From Klebsiella sp. RIT-PI-d (GTDB lineage Bacteria; Pseudomonadota; Gammaproteobacteria; Enterobacterales; Enterobacteriaceae), in assembly GCF_001187865.1 (NCBI RefSeq), contig NZ_LGIT01000003.1, positions 1 to 64,000 of the forward strand: a stretch of DNA of 64,000 nt, written 5' to 3'. The notes under the pieces were generated by a model. That model did no database searches. It was not told the DNA's origin and worked only from the letters and a program-made list of their open reading frames with translations. The position numbers and the translations under genes were made by a program. Positions 1-10,612 of the stretch are shown here, piece by piece. Each line of letters opens with the position of its first letter. Position 1 is the first letter of the stretch.

Positions 1-49
1 AAGATTCGCGGTGTCTGTGACATCGTTCTCGCTACCAGCACAGGAGATA

Positions 50-126
50 TGGTGCATCCGGGAGGATTCGAACCTCCGACCGCTCGGTTCGTAGCCGAGT
101 ACTCTATCCAGCTGAGCTACGGATGC
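50..126 (-). tRNA. tRNA-Arg (anticodon ACG)
   Basis: Read on the minus strand this is a 77-nt cloverleaf with an encoded CCA end. The acceptor stem starts GCATCCG and pairs with CGGATGC, the T-loop GGTTCGAATCC is present, and the anticodon loop has ACG between CTCGGCT and AACCGAG. It matches the arg tRNAs that follow serV in E. coli (argV/Y/Z/Q type). Further copies probably lie beyond the left edge; positions 1-49 look like tRNA spacer. Confidence 0.96.
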
Positions 127-129
127 AAA

Positions 130-222
130 TGGCGGTGAGGCGGGGATTCGAACCCCGGATGCAGCTTTTGACCGCATACTCCCTTAGCAGGGGAGCGCCT
201 TCAGCCTCTCGGCCACCTCACC
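130..222 (-). tRNA. serV: tRNA-Ser (anticodon GCT)
   Basis: A 93-nt class II tRNA with a long variable arm and an encoded CCA. The acceptor stem begins GGTGAGG, the T-loop is GGTTCGAATCC, and the anticodon GCT lies between CTCCCCT and AAGGGAG. Only 3 nt separate it from tRNA-Arg, so the two are co-transcribed from the promoter at 284-311. Position next to csrA matches serV of E. coli. Confidence 0.96.
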
Positions 223-283
223 ATACGCCTCTTACGAGTGCTTCGAAGAACTTGTTTCTGCTCATCGTCGCTGCGTGGCGCAC

Positions 284-311
284 ATATTACTTTCTGGGAC
301 TTATAAGTCAA
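284..311 (-). promoter_or_regulatory. Probable stable-RNA promoter of the serV-arg tRNA operon
   Basis: On the minus strand TTGACT and TAATAT are separated by 16 nt. They are followed by a GC-rich discriminator (GTGCGCCACGC), the kind expected of stringently controlled tRNA promoters. It lies about 60 nt upstream of tRNA-Ser. In the gene-free stretch 223-535 I see only this promoter and the csrA terminator hairpin. Confidence 0.6.
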
Positions 312-505
312 ACAATTTTTCCCAGGGTTTTATCGTTTGCACATTTCACACACAATTAGTTGTAAAAAACGGCAAAAAGGATGAATTTTCGACTGGAAAT
401 TGCCCCTCTAAGATATGTGCAGGCCCAGGGAAATTTTGCGAAAAGCGGAGGAAAAGTATAAAGCCGGGGGGATATAACAACAAAAAAGGGAGGCGGTGAA
501 GAGCC

Positions 506-529
506 GCGCCTCGCCTTCGGGCGAGACGC
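506..529 (-). terminator. Probable csrA terminator hairpin
   Basis: Just after the csrA stop the minus strand reads GCGTCTCGCC, loop CGAA, GGCGAGGCGC. This is a strong, almost perfect stem. A T-run follows about 20 nt later rather than directly, so termination efficiency is uncertain. Confidence 0.5.
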
Positions 530-535
530 GAAACG

Positions 536-721
536 TTAGTAACTGGACTGCTGGGATTTTTCAGCCTGAATACGCTGATAGATCTCTTCACGGTGAACAG
601 AAACTTCTTTTGGGGCGTTTACGCCAATGCGTACCTGGTTGCCCTTCACCCCTAAAACTGTCACGGTGACCTCATCCCCAATCATGAGGGTTTCACCAAC
701 TCGACGAGTCAGAATCAGCAT
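536..721 (-). CDS. csrA: Carbon storage regulator CsrA
   Basis: A 61-residue protein, the same length as E. coli CsrA. It is a dimeric RNA-binding protein that recognises GGA motifs in mRNA leaders and controls glycogen synthesis, motility and biofilm translation. The whole chain is a recognisable CsrA fold: start [10 protein letters not shown], the RNA-contacting strand near residues 2-7, and [10 protein letters not shown] near the C-terminus including the second RNA-contacting Arg. It lies between alaS and the serine tRNA as in E. coli. An SD-like AAGGAG lies a few bases upstream of the ATG. Identification is essentially certain from sequence and context. Confidence 0.98.
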
Positions 722-1078
722 TCTTTGCTCCTTGAAAGATTATAAGAGTCGGGTCTCTCTGTATCCCGGCATTATCCGTCATATAACGCCAAATAGTAAG
801 CGATGACAAACACGTAATGTGTAAGCAGTCACGGCATCACAATCTGTTAAATGTAAGTTTAGCCGATATACACAACTTCACCCTGACTTTATCGTTATAA
901 AACCATCCCGATAAAGGCGGCAGGTTCGATGTTAGCACTCGCTCCAGAGACCGGGCAGGCCGGGGATCTGGAATTCATTGTATTCTCATCGTACTGCAAT
1001 CCGTTCAGTCTGGACAGCAATAGTACAGTTGCAGAACGCATTCCGCTAAAGAATAACGTTCGCAACTGTTTAAAGTTA
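722..1078. other. csrA upstream region / alaS 3' region, no gene seen
   Basis: No coding signal was found in these 357 bases. The csrA-proximal part is AT-rich and should hold the csrA promoters; E. coli has several here, but I could not assign individual ones. At 1025-1069 an imperfect inverted repeat (ACAGTTGC with one bulge, then GAACG, against CGTTCGCAACTGT) could end alaS transcripts, although no T-run follows it. Confidence 0.5.
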
Positions 1079-3706
1079 TTACAGTTTTGTACTTACCCAG
1101 CTTTTAACGCTGGCCAGTGCGGCAGGCAAAGCCGCCGCGTCGGTACCGCCAGCTTGCGCCATATCTGGACGCCCGCCGCCTTTACCGCCAACCTGCTGAG
1201 CAACCATCCCAACCAGTTCCCCGGCTTTCACGCGATCGGTGACATCTTTTGAAACGCCAGCAATCAGAGAAACCTTACCTTCGGCAACGGTTGCCAGCAC
1301 TACGATGGTCGAGCCTAACTGATTTTTAAGATCGTCAACCATTGTACGCAGCATTTTAGGCTCAACGCCGACCAGTTCACTGACCAGCAGTTTAACGCCG
1401 TTAATATCTTCTGCTTTACTGGAGAGACTCGCGCTCTCCTGAGCGGCAGCCTGCTCTTTAAGCTGCTGCAACTCTTTTTCCAGCTGACGAGTACGTTCCA
1501 GCACGGCGCGCACTTTGTCACTCAGGTTATGACTATCCCCTTTCAGCACCTGAGCAATGTCGCTTAACTGGTCGCGGTCCGCATGCAGCGCCGCAATCGC
1601 ACCGTCGCCGGTGATGGCTTCAATACGACGTACGCCTGCCGCCGTGCCGGATTCAGACACGATGCGGAACAAGCCAATATCGCCGGTACGGCTGGCATGT
1701 GTACCGCCACACAGCTCGGTTGAAAAATCACCCATGCTCAGCACGCGTACGCGCTCGTCGTATTTCTCACCAAACAGCGCCATAGCACCTTTTTCGCGCG
1801 CGGCATCGAGATCCATGATATTCGTTTCGATAGGCAGGTTGCGGCGGATCTGCTCGTTCACCAGATCTTCGACGGCACGAATTTCTGACGCTTTCATGGC
1901 TTCAGAATGGGAGAAGTCGAAGCGCAGCAGTTTATCGTTTACCAGTGAACCTTTCTGCGCCACGTGCGTCCCCAGAATCTGGCGCAGGGCGGCATGCATC
2001 AAGTGCGTTGCTGAGTGATTACGACGGATACGTGCGCGACGCGCTTCATCAACGTCTGCCTGGACAGCATCGCCCACTTTTAGTGAGCCGTTGGTCAGCG
2101 TACCGACGTGGCCAATCGCCTGACCATACTTCTGAGTATCGTCAACAGCGAAGCTAAAGCCGGTTCCTTTCAGCTCGCCTTTATCACCGACCTGGCCGCC
2201 TGACTCACCGTAGAACGGCGTCTCGTCGAGAATTACGACAGCCTGTTGACCGGCGCTAATAGCCTCTGTCGCCTTGCCATCAACAAACAGTGCTGTAACC
2301 TTGCCGTTCAGTTCCAGCTGCTCGTAGCCTTTAAACTCGGAAGTGCCGTCAACGCGGATCATAGCGTTATAGTCTGCACCAAAGCCGCTGGATTCACGCG
2401 CGCGACGGCGCTGCGCTTCCATTGCCGCTTCAAAGCCTTCTTCATCGACCTTGATATTACGCTCGCGGCAAACGTCTGCCGTCAGGTCAACCGGAAAACC
2501 GTAGGTGTCATACAAGCGGAAAGCGGTTTCGCCGTCCAGGGTGTCGCCCGTAAGCGTTGTCAGTTCTTCATCAAGCAGCGCCAGTCCGCGTTCAAGCGTA
2601 CGGGCAAACTGCTCTTCTTCCGTTTTCAGGATCTGCTCAACCTGAGCCTGCTGAGTTTTCAGCTCTTCACCGGCGGCACCCATTACTTCAATCAGCGGCC
2701 CAACCAGCTTATAGAAGAAGGTTTCTTTCGCGCCGAGCATATTACCGTGACGAACGGCGCGACGAATGATACGACGCAGAACGTAACCGCGGTTTTCATT
2801 CGATGGAACAACGCCGTCTGCAATCAGGAAAGCACAGGAACGAATATGATCGGCAATTACGCGCAGCGATTTGTTGCTCAGATCGGTCGCACCCGTCACG
2901 CGCGCAACCGCTTCGATCAGGCGACGGAAAAGGTCAATTTCATAGTTAGAATTGACGTGCTGCATTACCGCAGTAATACGTTCCAGGCCCATACCGGTAT
3001 CAACAGACGGTTTCGGCAGCGGCTCCATCGTGCCGTCAGCCTGGCGATTGAACTGCATAAAGACGATATTCCAGATCTCAATATAGCGATCGCCGTCCTC
3101 TTCCGGACTTCCCGGAGGTCCGCCCCAGATATGGTCGCCGTGATCGTAGAAGATTTCAGTACACGGACCGCAAGGACCGGTATCGCCCATCTGCCAGAAG
3201 TTATCAGAAGCGTACGGTGCGCCTTTATTATCTCCGATACGAATAATGCGCTCGGCCGGGATACCGACCTCTTTTTCCCAGATGGCATATGCTTCGTCAT
3301 CGGTTTCGTAAACGGTCACCCACAGACGCTCTTTTGGCAGAGCAAACCAGTTTTCACCGGTCAGCAGTTCCCATGCATATTGAATAGCATCGTGTTTGAA
3401 GTAATCACCGAAGCTGAAGTTACCCAGCATTTCGAAGAAAGTATGGTGGCGCGCAGTGTAACCGACGTTTTCCAGATCGTTATGCTTACCACCCGCACGC
3501 ACGCAACGCTGAGATGTCGTGGCACGAGAGTAGTTACGTTTGTCGAGTCCAAGGAAAACATCCTTGAACTGGTTCATCCCGGCGTTGGTGAATAGCAGCG
3601 TCGGGTCGTTATGAGGAACCAGGGAGCTGCTCGCAACGACCTGATGTCCCTTACCATGGAAAAAATCGAGAAACGCCTGACGGATCTCAGCGGTGCTCTT
3701 GCTCAT
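1079..3706 (-). CDS. alaS: Alanyl-tRNA synthetase
   Basis: An 875-residue protein, close to the 876 of E. coli AlaS. It charges tRNA-Ala in the cytoplasm and edits mischarged Ser and Gly. The N-terminal class II catalytic core starts [16 protein letters not shown], followed by the [11 protein letters not shown] region. The editing domain carries the zinc motif [12 protein letters not shown] (HxxxH) with a downstream [13 protein letters not shown]. The C-terminal oligomerisation region (C-Ala) is intact and ends in a [15 protein letters not shown] block. It lies between recX and csrA in the standard order. No truncation or frameshift is visible. Confidence 0.98.
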   Translation of the reverse strand: MSKSTAEIRQAFLDFFHGKGHQVVASSSLVPHNDPTLLFTNAGMNQFKDVFLGLDKRNYSRATTSQRCVRAGGKHNDLENVGYTARHHTFFEMLGNFSFGDYFKHDAIQYAWELLTGENWFALPKERLWVTVYETDDEAYAIWEKEVGIPAERIIRIGDNKGAPYASDNFWQMGDTGPCGPCTEIFYDHGDHIWGGPPGSPEEDGDRYIEIWNIVFMQFNRQADGTMEPLPKPSVDTGMGLERITAVMQHVNSNYEIDLFRRLIEAVARVTGATDLSNKSLRVIADHIRSCAFLIADGVVPSNENRGYVLRRIIRRAVRHGNMLGAKETFFYKLVGPLIEVMGAAGEELKTQQAQVEQILKTEEEQFARTLERGLALLDEELTTLTGDTLDGETAFRLYDTYGFPVDLTADVCRERNIKVDEEGFEAAMEAQRRRARESSGFGADYNAMIRVDGTSEFKGYEQLELNGKVTALFVDGKATEAISAGQQAVVILDETPFYGESGGQVGDKGELKGTGFSFAVDDTQKYGQAIGHVGTLTNGSLKVGDAVQADVDEARRARIRRNHSATHLMHAALRQILGTHVAQKGSLVNDKLLRFDFSHSEAMKASEIRAVEDLVNEQIRRNLPIETNIMDLDAAREKGAMALFGEKYDERVRVLSMGDFSTELCGGTHASRTGDIGLFRIVSESGTAAGVRRIEAITGDGAIAALHADRDQLSDIAQVLKGDSHNLSDKVRAVLERTRQLEKELQQLKEQAAAQESASLSSKAEDINGVKLLVSELVGVEPKMLRTMVDDLKNQLGSTIVVLATVAEGKVSLIAGVSKDVTDRVKAGELVGMVAQQVGGKGGGRPDMAQAGGTDAAALPAALASVKSWVSTKL

Positions 3707-3834
3707 AATTATCCTGAAATCAAGCTAATGAGTATGGTAGCCCGCAAACGCGGTGATAGGCATTCACGCCAGCTACTGAAAAAAGTGGGAATAAGATAAG
3801 TTTTCTTGACGGGGAAGTAAAATCCCGGATGCGG

Positions 3835-4335
3835 TCAATCGGAAAAATTTCGCCAGATATCCTGAATATCTTCCATCAGATAGCCACGATAAAGCAAAAA
3901 GCGCTGAATTTTTACTTTTTGCGCAAATTCAGTGGGCAATGGCTCACCATATTTACGTATAGCCTGATCTTTTGCCAGACCGGCCCAGTCAATTTCACAT
4001 TCGCGCATTGCCCGCTCTCCCATTTCGCGAGGAATGCCCTTCTGATTAAGCTCCTGGCGGATCCGGGCCGGACCATATCCTTTGCGACTGCGGCTGGCAA
4101 TAAACTGCTGCACAAAGCGACCATCATCGAGATAGTGGTTTTCGCAACACCACGCGACAACGCGATCGACATCTTCAGGCGTAGCCTCTGAAGGCTCAAT
4201 CCCTTTTTTGCTGACGACAGGTGCAGCCAGCTTACGACGTAGCTCAAGTTCGCTGTGGTCGCGCATAGCAAGAATGCGTACCGCGCGGTCAAGAAGGCGC
4301 GAATACGCAGAGCGGCGGGAACTATTCTCTGTCAT
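3835..4335 (-). CDS. recX: RecA regulatory protein RecX
   Basis: A 166-residue protein, exactly the E. coli length when started at MTENSSRR; an upstream in-frame ATG would add six residues. RecX binds RecA filaments and limits their extension and ATPase activity. The sequence is helical and basic, with the typical triple-repeat organisation: [12 protein letters not shown], then [15 protein letters not shown], then [13 protein letters not shown]. It lies directly downstream of recA and is probably expressed by readthrough of the hairpin at 4364-4388, hence SOS-linked. The variable loop at residues 45-58 differs from E. coli, which is normal for this fast-evolving protein. Confidence 0.95.
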   Translation of the reverse strand: MTENSSRRSAYSRLLDRAVRILAMRDHSELELRRKLAAPVVSKKGIEPSEATPEDVDRVVAWCCENHYLDDGRFVQQFIASRSRKGYGPARIRQELNQKGIPREMGERAMRECEIDWAGLAKDQAIRKYGEPLPTEFAQKVKIQRFLLYRGYLMEDIQDIWRNFSD

Positions 4336-4363
4336 CTCAGACCCTGCTGGCATTGAAATAGCA

Positions 4364-4388
4364 AAAGGGCCGCATTAAGCAGCCCTTA
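4364..4388 (-). terminator. recA-recX intergenic terminator
   Basis: The minus strand reads AAGGGCTGC, loop TTAAT, GCGGCCCTT, then TTGC. It is a stable hairpin between recA and recX, where E. coli has a leaky recA terminator that sets low recX expression. Confidence 0.6.
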
Positions 4389-4465
4389 AGTGATTAACAT
4401 CCGTTGATGTTAACTGATTTGCAGGAGAATGCCATGTTGCGCACAGCCCCTGCTTTACCGAAAGA

Positions 4466-5578
<1,113 letters not shown>

Positions 5579-5597
5579 TTACTGTTTTGTTGCGCTA

Positions 5598-5625
5598 ATT
5601 ATACTGTATAACTATACAGTATCAA
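5598..5625 (-). promoter_or_regulatory. recA promoter with embedded LexA box
   Basis: On the minus strand -35 TTGATA and -10 TATAAT are separated by 16 nt. That spacer is itself the SOS box: CTGT, N8, ACAG at 5604-5619 (CTGTATAACTATACAG on the plus strand), a fit to the LexA consensus. The -35 element overlaps the final codons of pncC. Confidence 0.93.
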
Positions 5626-6119
5626 GTGTTTTGTAGAAAATTTTGCCACAGGGTTTTTAGCGCGTACGCCGTGGCCTGACGCCGCACCGCCTCGCGATCG
5701 CCGGCAAAACATTCGCGTCGGGTAATACCTTCTCCGCGCGCGCTGGCAAAGCCAAACCATACTGTACCGACCGGTTTTGCGTCACTGCCGCCATCCGGTC
5801 CGGCGATGCCACTGACGGAAATGGCGTAATCGGCACGCGCCGCACGCAGGGCACCTATTGCCATTTCGACCACCACCGGTTCGCTAACAGCACCATGCTG
5901 TTCAAGTGTGGCAGACTTTACGCCGATCATTTGTGCTTTGGCTTCATTACTGTAGGTGATAAAGCTGCGCTCGAACCAGGCAGAACTGCCGGCAACGTCG
6001 GTAATCACCTTTGCCACCCAGCCGCCAGTGCAGGATTCAGCCGTAGTTACCGTCGCCCCGCGCGCGTTGAGCGCCTGCCCTAGCTGCTCACTTAATTGCA
6101 TTAATTCGCGATCGGTCAT
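5622..6119 (-). CDS. pncC: Nicotinamide-nucleotide amidohydrolase (CinA C-terminal family)
   Basis: A 165-residue protein of the CinA-C family, also known as YgaD. It deamidates nicotinamide mononucleotide to nicotinic acid mononucleotide in the pyridine-nucleotide salvage cycle. The signature TTAESCTGGWVAK lies near residues 25-37, with its catalytic Ser next to the Cys. SVSGIAGPDGGSDAKPVGTVWFG near 100-122 is the second active-site block. It is the single-domain form without the N-terminal CinA domain, as in E. coli. It sits immediately upstream of recA, and its 3' end overlaps the recA -35 element, an arrangement shared with E. coli. Confidence 0.95.
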   Translation of the reverse strand: MTDRELMQLSEQLGQALNARGATVTTAESCTGGWVAKVITDVAGSSAWFERSFITYSNEAKAQMIGVKSATLEQHGAVSEPVVVEMAIGALRAARADYAISVSGIAGPDGGSDAKPVGTVWFGFASARGEGITRRECFAGDREAVRRQATAYALKTLWQNFLQNT

Positions 6120-6212
6120 CTGCGCCTCGCAATAGTGAAAAGAATGGACATCAAGATAGCACTTTCCACGAATAGATGGGGGCGGCGCCGTGATTTTACG
6201 AGTCAGATTCAG

Positions 6213-6286
6213 AAAAAAAAAGCCCGCCGGGGCTGACCATTACACGCCACAACGGGTAACGATGGTCAGCCTCGCCGGGTGGGCTT
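6213..6286 (-). terminator. mltB terminator
   Basis: A long imperfect inverted repeat begins at the mltB stop. The minus strand reads AAGCCCACCCGGCGAGGC and so on, pairing with GCCCCGGCGGGCTT, followed by a run of nine T. The tip of the stem is ATGGTCAG/CTGACCAT. This is a classical Rho-independent terminator. Confidence 0.85.
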
Positions 6287-7367
6287 ACTGTACGCGCGCC
6301 AGCGCCACGGCTTCACCCAGCTGCCAGACGGCCATCGCGTAGTTGGTGCTGTGGTTATAACGGGTGATGGTGTAGAAGTTAGGTAAACCATACCAGTACT
6401 GGTAGCGGGTGCCGATATCCAGACGCAGAAGACTGGCCTGCTGGTAATCGCCCAGCGGCTGCACAGGAGTCAGTCCGGCTGCTGCCAGCTGTCCTAAGCT
6501 GTACTTCTTATTAAAGCCGCTTTCCAGGCCTACGGCCTGACCATTAGCCTCAACAGCAACCAGACCACCTTTCACCCAGCCGTGTTCTTTAAAATAGTTT
6601 GCCACGCTGCCAATAGCGTCTTCCGGATCCCACAGATTAACGTGTCCATCACCATTAAAATCGACCGCATATTGTTTATATGAGGACGGCATAAATTGAC
6701 CGTAGCCCATTGCACCCGCAAATGAACCGCGCAACTCCAGCGGGTCATCCTGCTCGTCGCGGGCCATCAGGAGGAAGGTTTCCAGTTCGCCGGAAAAGTA
6801 CTCGGCGCGGCGTGGATAGTTAAACGACAGCGTCGCCAGCGCATCCAGAATACGGGTTTTACCCATCACCCGACCCCAGCGCGTTTCGACGCCGATGATG
6901 CCAACAATAATTTCCGGCGGCACGCCATAAACCTGCCAGGCGCGATTCAGCGCATCCTGATACTGGTTCCAGAACGCCACGCCATTTTGCACGTTATCCG
7001 GAGTAATAAACTGCTGACGATAGCGTAGCCACGCGCCGTTTGGTCCACTCGGTAGTGTGGAGGTGGTTGGGGCCTGCCGGTCCATCAAACGCAGAACGTT
7101 ATCTTTGCGCTCGGCCTGGGACAGGATCTCCTGGAGCTGCTGCTTGTTAAAGCCATGCTTGCTCACCATTTTATCAATGAACTGCTCTGCCGCCGGGTTA
7201 TTGGCAAAATCGCCGCTGAGCATCATCACGTTGTGCTGAGGCTCCAGCAGGAAACCGCCGGACGGGGCCGCCGTTTCAGAAGGCATGGCGGATGTTTTCG
7301 GTTTACTGCTGCAGGCTGCAAGCAGAGTAGCTAATGCAAGTAAAGCCAGGTAACGACGCTTAAGCAT
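6285..7367 (-). CDS. mltB: Membrane-bound lytic murein transglycosylase B
   Basis: A 360-residue lipoprotein; E. coli MltB has 361. I chose the Met of MLKRRYLALLALATLLAAC because it gives a lipoprotein signal with lipobox LAAC, whereas the upstream extension is not signal-like. MltB cleaves peptidoglycan glycan strands to 1,6-anhydromuropeptides at the inner face of the outer membrane. GVETRWGR holds the catalytic Glu, and SFAGAMGYGQFMPSSYKQYAVDFNGDG carries the EF-hand-like loop region. In E. coli the srl operon separates mltB from norR; here only 99 nt do. Confidence 0.96.
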   Translation of the reverse strand: MLKRRYLALLALATLLAACSSKPKTSAMPSETAAPSGGFLLEPQHNVMMLSGDFANNPAAEQFIDKMVSKHGFNKQQLQEILSQAERKDNVLRLMDRQAPTTSTLPSGPNGAWLRYRQQFITPDNVQNGVAFWNQYQDALNRAWQVYGVPPEIIVGIIGVETRWGRVMGKTRILDALATLSFNYPRRAEYFSGELETFLLMARDEQDDPLELRGSFAGAMGYGQFMPSSYKQYAVDFNGDGHVNLWDPEDAIGSVANYFKEHGWVKGGLVAVEANGQAVGLESGFNKKYSLGQLAAAGLTPVQPLGDYQQASLLRLDIGTRYQYWYGLPNFYTITRYNHSTNYAMAVWQLGEAVALARVQ

Positions 7368-7466
7368 GGGAGTTCCATTCAATGAATTTGAGCAGAGGCA
7401 AGTATGGTAAAACATCTGCCAGCCCTCAAGGAAGCATATAAAAAGTCTTCCATCCGCTGGCATCCG

Positions 7467-8984
7467 CTATGTCTTCAACCCCAGACGCTTCGCCAGACGG
7501 TGTAAATTAGCCACATCGGTGCCGAGCAGCCTGGCGCTGGCGGCCCATTTGCCGTCACTTTGTGCCAGCGTACGGGTAATCAGTTGCCGCTGAAAATGCT
7601 CGGTTGCCTCGCGCAGAGAGGTATTTGTGGGCAAAGGTTGAACAGGCGCGGTAACGGGTACCGACGTGTCATCGTGCAGGGCAAAGTGCGGCGCATCAAG
7701 CACAACTTCATCTCCACTGCGCGTCGCCCGGGCCAGCACCACCGCCCGGTGTATAGCGTGTTCTAGTTCGCGCACGTTACCCGGCCAGGCGTAGCTCAAC
7801 AAATGTGCCCTTGCGCCAGGGCTTAGAACCACGCGCGACAGCCCGAGCCGCACGCGACACTGTTCACAAAAATAACCCGCCAGCAAAATCACATCGTCAC
7901 CTCTGTCCCGCAGTGGCGGAACAGAGAGGGGGAAAACGCTAAGACGGTGAAACAGATCGGCACGAAAACGCCCGGCAAGCACTTCCTCACGCAGGTCGCG
8001 ATTGGTGGCGGCCAGCACGCGGACGTCTACCCGCAGACTGCGATCGTCGCCCACGCGCTGGATATCGCCGTACTGAAGAACGCGCAATAGCTTGGCCTGA
8101 AGCGCCAGCGACAGTTCACCAATCTCATCAAGAAACAGCGTGCCATTATCGGCCATTTCAAATTTGCCGCTGCGATGACTGATAGCCCCGGTAAATGCGC
8201 CTTTTACGTGACCAAACAACTCGCTTTCTGCCACACTTTCAGGCAGCGCCGCGCAGTTAAGATAGACCAGTTGACTGGCCGCCCGCGCCGATCCTTCATG
8301 GATAGCTTTTGCCACCAGCTCCTTACCGGTACCGGTTTCTCCGCCGATCAATACGTTAAGATCGGACGCGGCGACAATGGAAATTTCTTTTTTTAGCTGC
8401 ACCATATTTTCAGACAGGCCGATCATCTCCTGCCCCGCCGTCTGCCCGTAGCCGCGCGTTTCGCCCGGTAATATGTTCTGGCTTTCAAGCTGGGCGATCA
8501 GCAGCGCATTATTCAGCGCGCCGGCGACCAGCGCGGCGATCAGACGTAACTCTTCGTCGCTAAAGGCATCAAAACGGTCGGCAGACATGCCGTCGAGCGT
8601 TAGCGCCCCAATCAGGTTTTGTCCGGCAAACAGCGGCAGGCCAACGCAGGCGTGAACTTTCAGGCTTTCCTGGCCGGGGATCAGCCCGTCGTACGGGTCC
8701 GGAAGCGTGCTGTCAGCCGGGAATCGCACCACGTCACCCGCCCGGGCAATCGCTTCCAAACGCGGATGTTCGGCCAGCGCAAAGCGTCGTCCAGGCACAT
8801 CCGGCGCCAGACCGTCGATTGCCAGCGGAATAAACTGATGCGCCTCGTAGCGCAGCAGGGCAGAGGCATCGCATCCTAATGCCTGGCGTAGTGTCGCGAT
8901 CACTCTGGCAAAGCGATCCTGATGTCCGATATCTCGCTGTAGCTCAATGGCAATTTTCGCCAGTACCTCAACAGAAAAGCCCAT
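7467..8984 (-). CDS. norR: Nitric oxide-responsive sigma54 activator NorR
   Basis: A 505-residue protein; E. coli NorR has 504. The N-terminal GAF domain (about 20-170) holds the mononuclear iron that senses NO. The AAA+ domain (about 190-420) has Walker [10 protein letters not shown] and the sigma54-contacting GAFTGA loop in [15 protein letters not shown]. The C-terminal Fis-type helix-turn-helix ends [15 protein letters not shown]. NorR activates norVW, which is transcribed divergently, through the three sites at 8996-9051. The interdomain linker ([12 protein letters not shown]) differs from E. coli, but the functional motifs are intact. Confidence 0.97.
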   Translation of the reverse strand: MGFSVEVLAKIAIELQRDIGHQDRFARVIATLRQALGCDASALLRYEAHQFIPLAIDGLAPDVPGRRFALAEHPRLEAIARAGDVVRFPADSTLPDPYDGLIPGQESLKVHACVGLPLFAGQNLIGALTLDGMSADRFDAFSDEELRLIAALVAGALNNALLIAQLESQNILPGETRGYGQTAGQEMIGLSENMVQLKKEISIVAASDLNVLIGGETGTGKELVAKAIHEGSARAASQLVYLNCAALPESVAESELFGHVKGAFTGAISHRSGKFEMADNGTLFLDEIGELSLALQAKLLRVLQYGDIQRVGDDRSLRVDVRVLAATNRDLREEVLAGRFRADLFHRLSVFPLSVPPLRDRGDDVILLAGYFCEQCRVRLGLSRVVLSPGARAHLLSYAWPGNVRELEHAIHRAVVLARATRSGDEVVLDAPHFALHDDTSVPVTAPVQPLPTNTSLREATEHFQRQLITRTLAQSDGKWAASARLLGTDVANLHRLAKRLGLKT

Positions 8985-8995
8985 GTTGCCTCATT

Positions 8996-9051
8996 GTCTT
9001 TTTGACTATTGTCAGTGTCATATTGACTGTCCTGATAATAGTCATTTTGAC
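8996..9051. promoter_or_regulatory. Three NorR enhancer sites
   Basis: Three copies of the GT-N7-AC palindrome occur in the norR-norV gap: GTCTTTTTGAC at 8996-9006, GTCATATTGAC at 9017-9027 and GTCATTTTGAC at 9041-9051. Three sites upstream of norV are known to be needed for NorR hexamer activation in E. coli. Spacing to the sigma54 promoter is about 55-110 nt. Confidence 0.9.
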
Positions 9052-9105
9052 ACCATCAACACAAGGCATAAATAATTTATCCTTTTAAAACAATAAATTA
9101 AAAAC

Positions 9106-9120
9106 TGGCACGCTTATTGA
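9106..9120 (+). promoter_or_regulatory. sigma54 promoter of norVW
   Basis: TGGCACG, four bases, then TTGA: the -24/-12 elements of an RpoN promoter, close to consensus (the -12 box has TTGA rather than TTGC). Transcription should start near 9131, giving a leader of about 40 nt before norV. Confidence 0.85.
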
Positions 9121-9169
9121 TAATAGCTATACATCGTTTCTACATATTTTGCTTACGTTAGAGGTTGTT

Positions 9170-10612
9170 ATGGCTATTCAGGTAAAAAATAATATTCAGT
9201 GGGTTGGGCAACGCGACTGGGAAGTGCGTGATTTTCACGGTACAGAATACAAAACGCTACGCGGCAGCAGTTATAACAGCTACCTGATCCAGGAAGGCAA
9301 AAACGTGCTAATTGATACCGTCGATCATAAATTCAGCCGGGAATTTGTGCAGAACCTGCGAGCAGAGATCGATCTGGCAAAAATCGACTATATCGTGATT
9401 AACCATGCCGAAGAAGATCACGCCGGGGCGCTAACTGAACTCATGTCTTATATTCCGGACACGCCAATTTACTGTACTGCCAATGCCATCGATTCTATTA
9501 ACGGCCACCATCATCATCCGGAATGGAATTTCAATGTAGTAAAGACCGGTGAGGCGCTGGATATTGGCAACGGTAAACAGCTTATCTTTGTTGAAACACC
9601 AATGCTGCACTGGCCGGACAGCATGATGACCTATATGACCGGCGACGCTGTGCTGTTCAGTAATGACGCTTTTGGCCAGCATTATTGTGACGAACGTCTG
9701 TTTAACGATGAGGTGGATCAGGGCGAACTGTTTGAACAGTGCCAGCGCTACTATGCCAATATCCTGACGCCGTTCAGCCGTCTGGTGACGCCAAAAATTA
9801 CGGAGATTTTAGGCTTTAACCTGCCGGTCGACATGATTGCCACCTCGCATGGGGTGGTCTGGCGCGATAACCCAACGCAAATCGTCGAACTGTATCTGCA
9901 ATGGGCGGCAGATTATCAGGAAGATCGGATCACGATTTTCTACGATACCATGTCGAATAACACCCGCATGATGGCAGACGCCATCGCCCAGGGGATTAAT
10001 GAAGTTGACCCGCGCGTGGCGGTGAAGATTTTTAACGTCGCCCGCAGCGATAAAAATGACATTCTGACCAATGTCTTCCGCTCGAAAGGTGTGCTGGTGG
10101 GGACCTCCACCATGAATAACGTCATGATGCCGAAAATCGCCGGTCTGGTCGAGGAGATCACCGGTCTGCGTTTTCGTAACAAGCGCGCCAGCGCGTTTGG
10201 CTCTCACGGCTGGAGCGGCGGCGCGGTCGATCGCCTCTCGACGCGTTTGCAGGATGCCGGACTTGAAATGTCGGTTAGCCTGAAAGCCAAATGGCGTCCG
10301 GATATCGACGCGCTGGAAATTTGCCGCCAGCACGGGCGCGACATTGCTCGTCAGTGGGCGCTGACACCGCTGCCAGAAACGAAAACCAAACCTGCGGCCG
10401 CGCCTGTCCAACCCGCCGTCGCTGCGCCAGCCGATTTAGGGCCGTGTATGCAGTGCAGCGTGTGTCAGTGGATTTACGATCCGCGGACCGGAGAGCCGAT
10501 GCAAAATGTTGCTCCCGGGACAGCGTGGAGCGATGTTCCGCAAGACTTCCTCTGTCCGGAGTGCTCCCTTGGCAAAGAGGTGTTCGACGTGCTGGCGATG
10601 GAGGCGGTATGA
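9170..10612 (+). CDS. norV: Anaerobic nitric oxide reductase flavorubredoxin
   Basis: A 480-residue flavodiiron protein; E. coli NorV has 479. I chose the ATG of [10 protein letters not shown], since the seven-codon upstream extension is not conserved. It reduces NO to N2O under anaerobic conditions. The N-terminal metallo-beta-lactamase domain carries diiron ligands in NHAEEDH (His79, Glu81, Asp83, His84). The flavodoxin domain starts near 254 with [16 protein letters not shown] Pro/Ala-rich linker leads to the C-terminal rubredoxin with CSVC and CPEC iron ligands. norW overlaps it by ATGA, and NorW supplies electrons. Confidence 0.98.
   Translation: MAIQVKNNIQWVGQRDWEVRDFHGTEYKTLRGSSYNSYLIQEGKNVLIDTVDHKFSREFVQNLRAEIDLAKIDYIVINHAEEDHAGALTELMSYIPDTPIYCTANAIDSINGHHHHPEWNFNVVKTGEALDIGNGKQLIFVETPMLHWPDSMMTYMTGDAVLFSNDAFGQHYCDERLFNDEVDQGELFEQCQRYYANILTPFSRLVTPKITEILGFNLPVDMIATSHGVVWRDNPTQIVELYLQWAADYQEDRITIFYDTMSNNTRMMADAIAQGINEVDPRVAVKIFNVARSDKNDILTNVFRSKGVLVGTSTMNNVMMPKIAGLVEEITGLRFRNKRASAFGSHGWSGGAVDRLSTRLQDAGLEMSVSLKAKWRPDIDALEICRQHGRDIARQWALTPLPETKTKPAAAPVQPAVAAPADLGPCMQCSVCQWIYDPRTGEPMQNVAPGTAWSDVPQDFLCPECSLGKEVFDVLAMEAV

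Noticed and set aside
1025-1069. Inverted repeat as a definite alaS terminator
   Set aside because: The stem has a bulge and a long loop, and no T-run follows on the minus strand; kept only as a note in the intergenic entry.
2246-3595. Long antisense frame of 449 codons opposite alaS
   Set aside because: A shadow of the highly biased alaS codons. It has no SD, no recognisable domain, and alaS is intact on the other strand.
10291-10608. N-terminal extension of the norW frame inside norV
   Set aside because: The extra 106 residues are an out-of-frame reading of norV; the ATGA-overlap start gives the exact E. coli NorW length.
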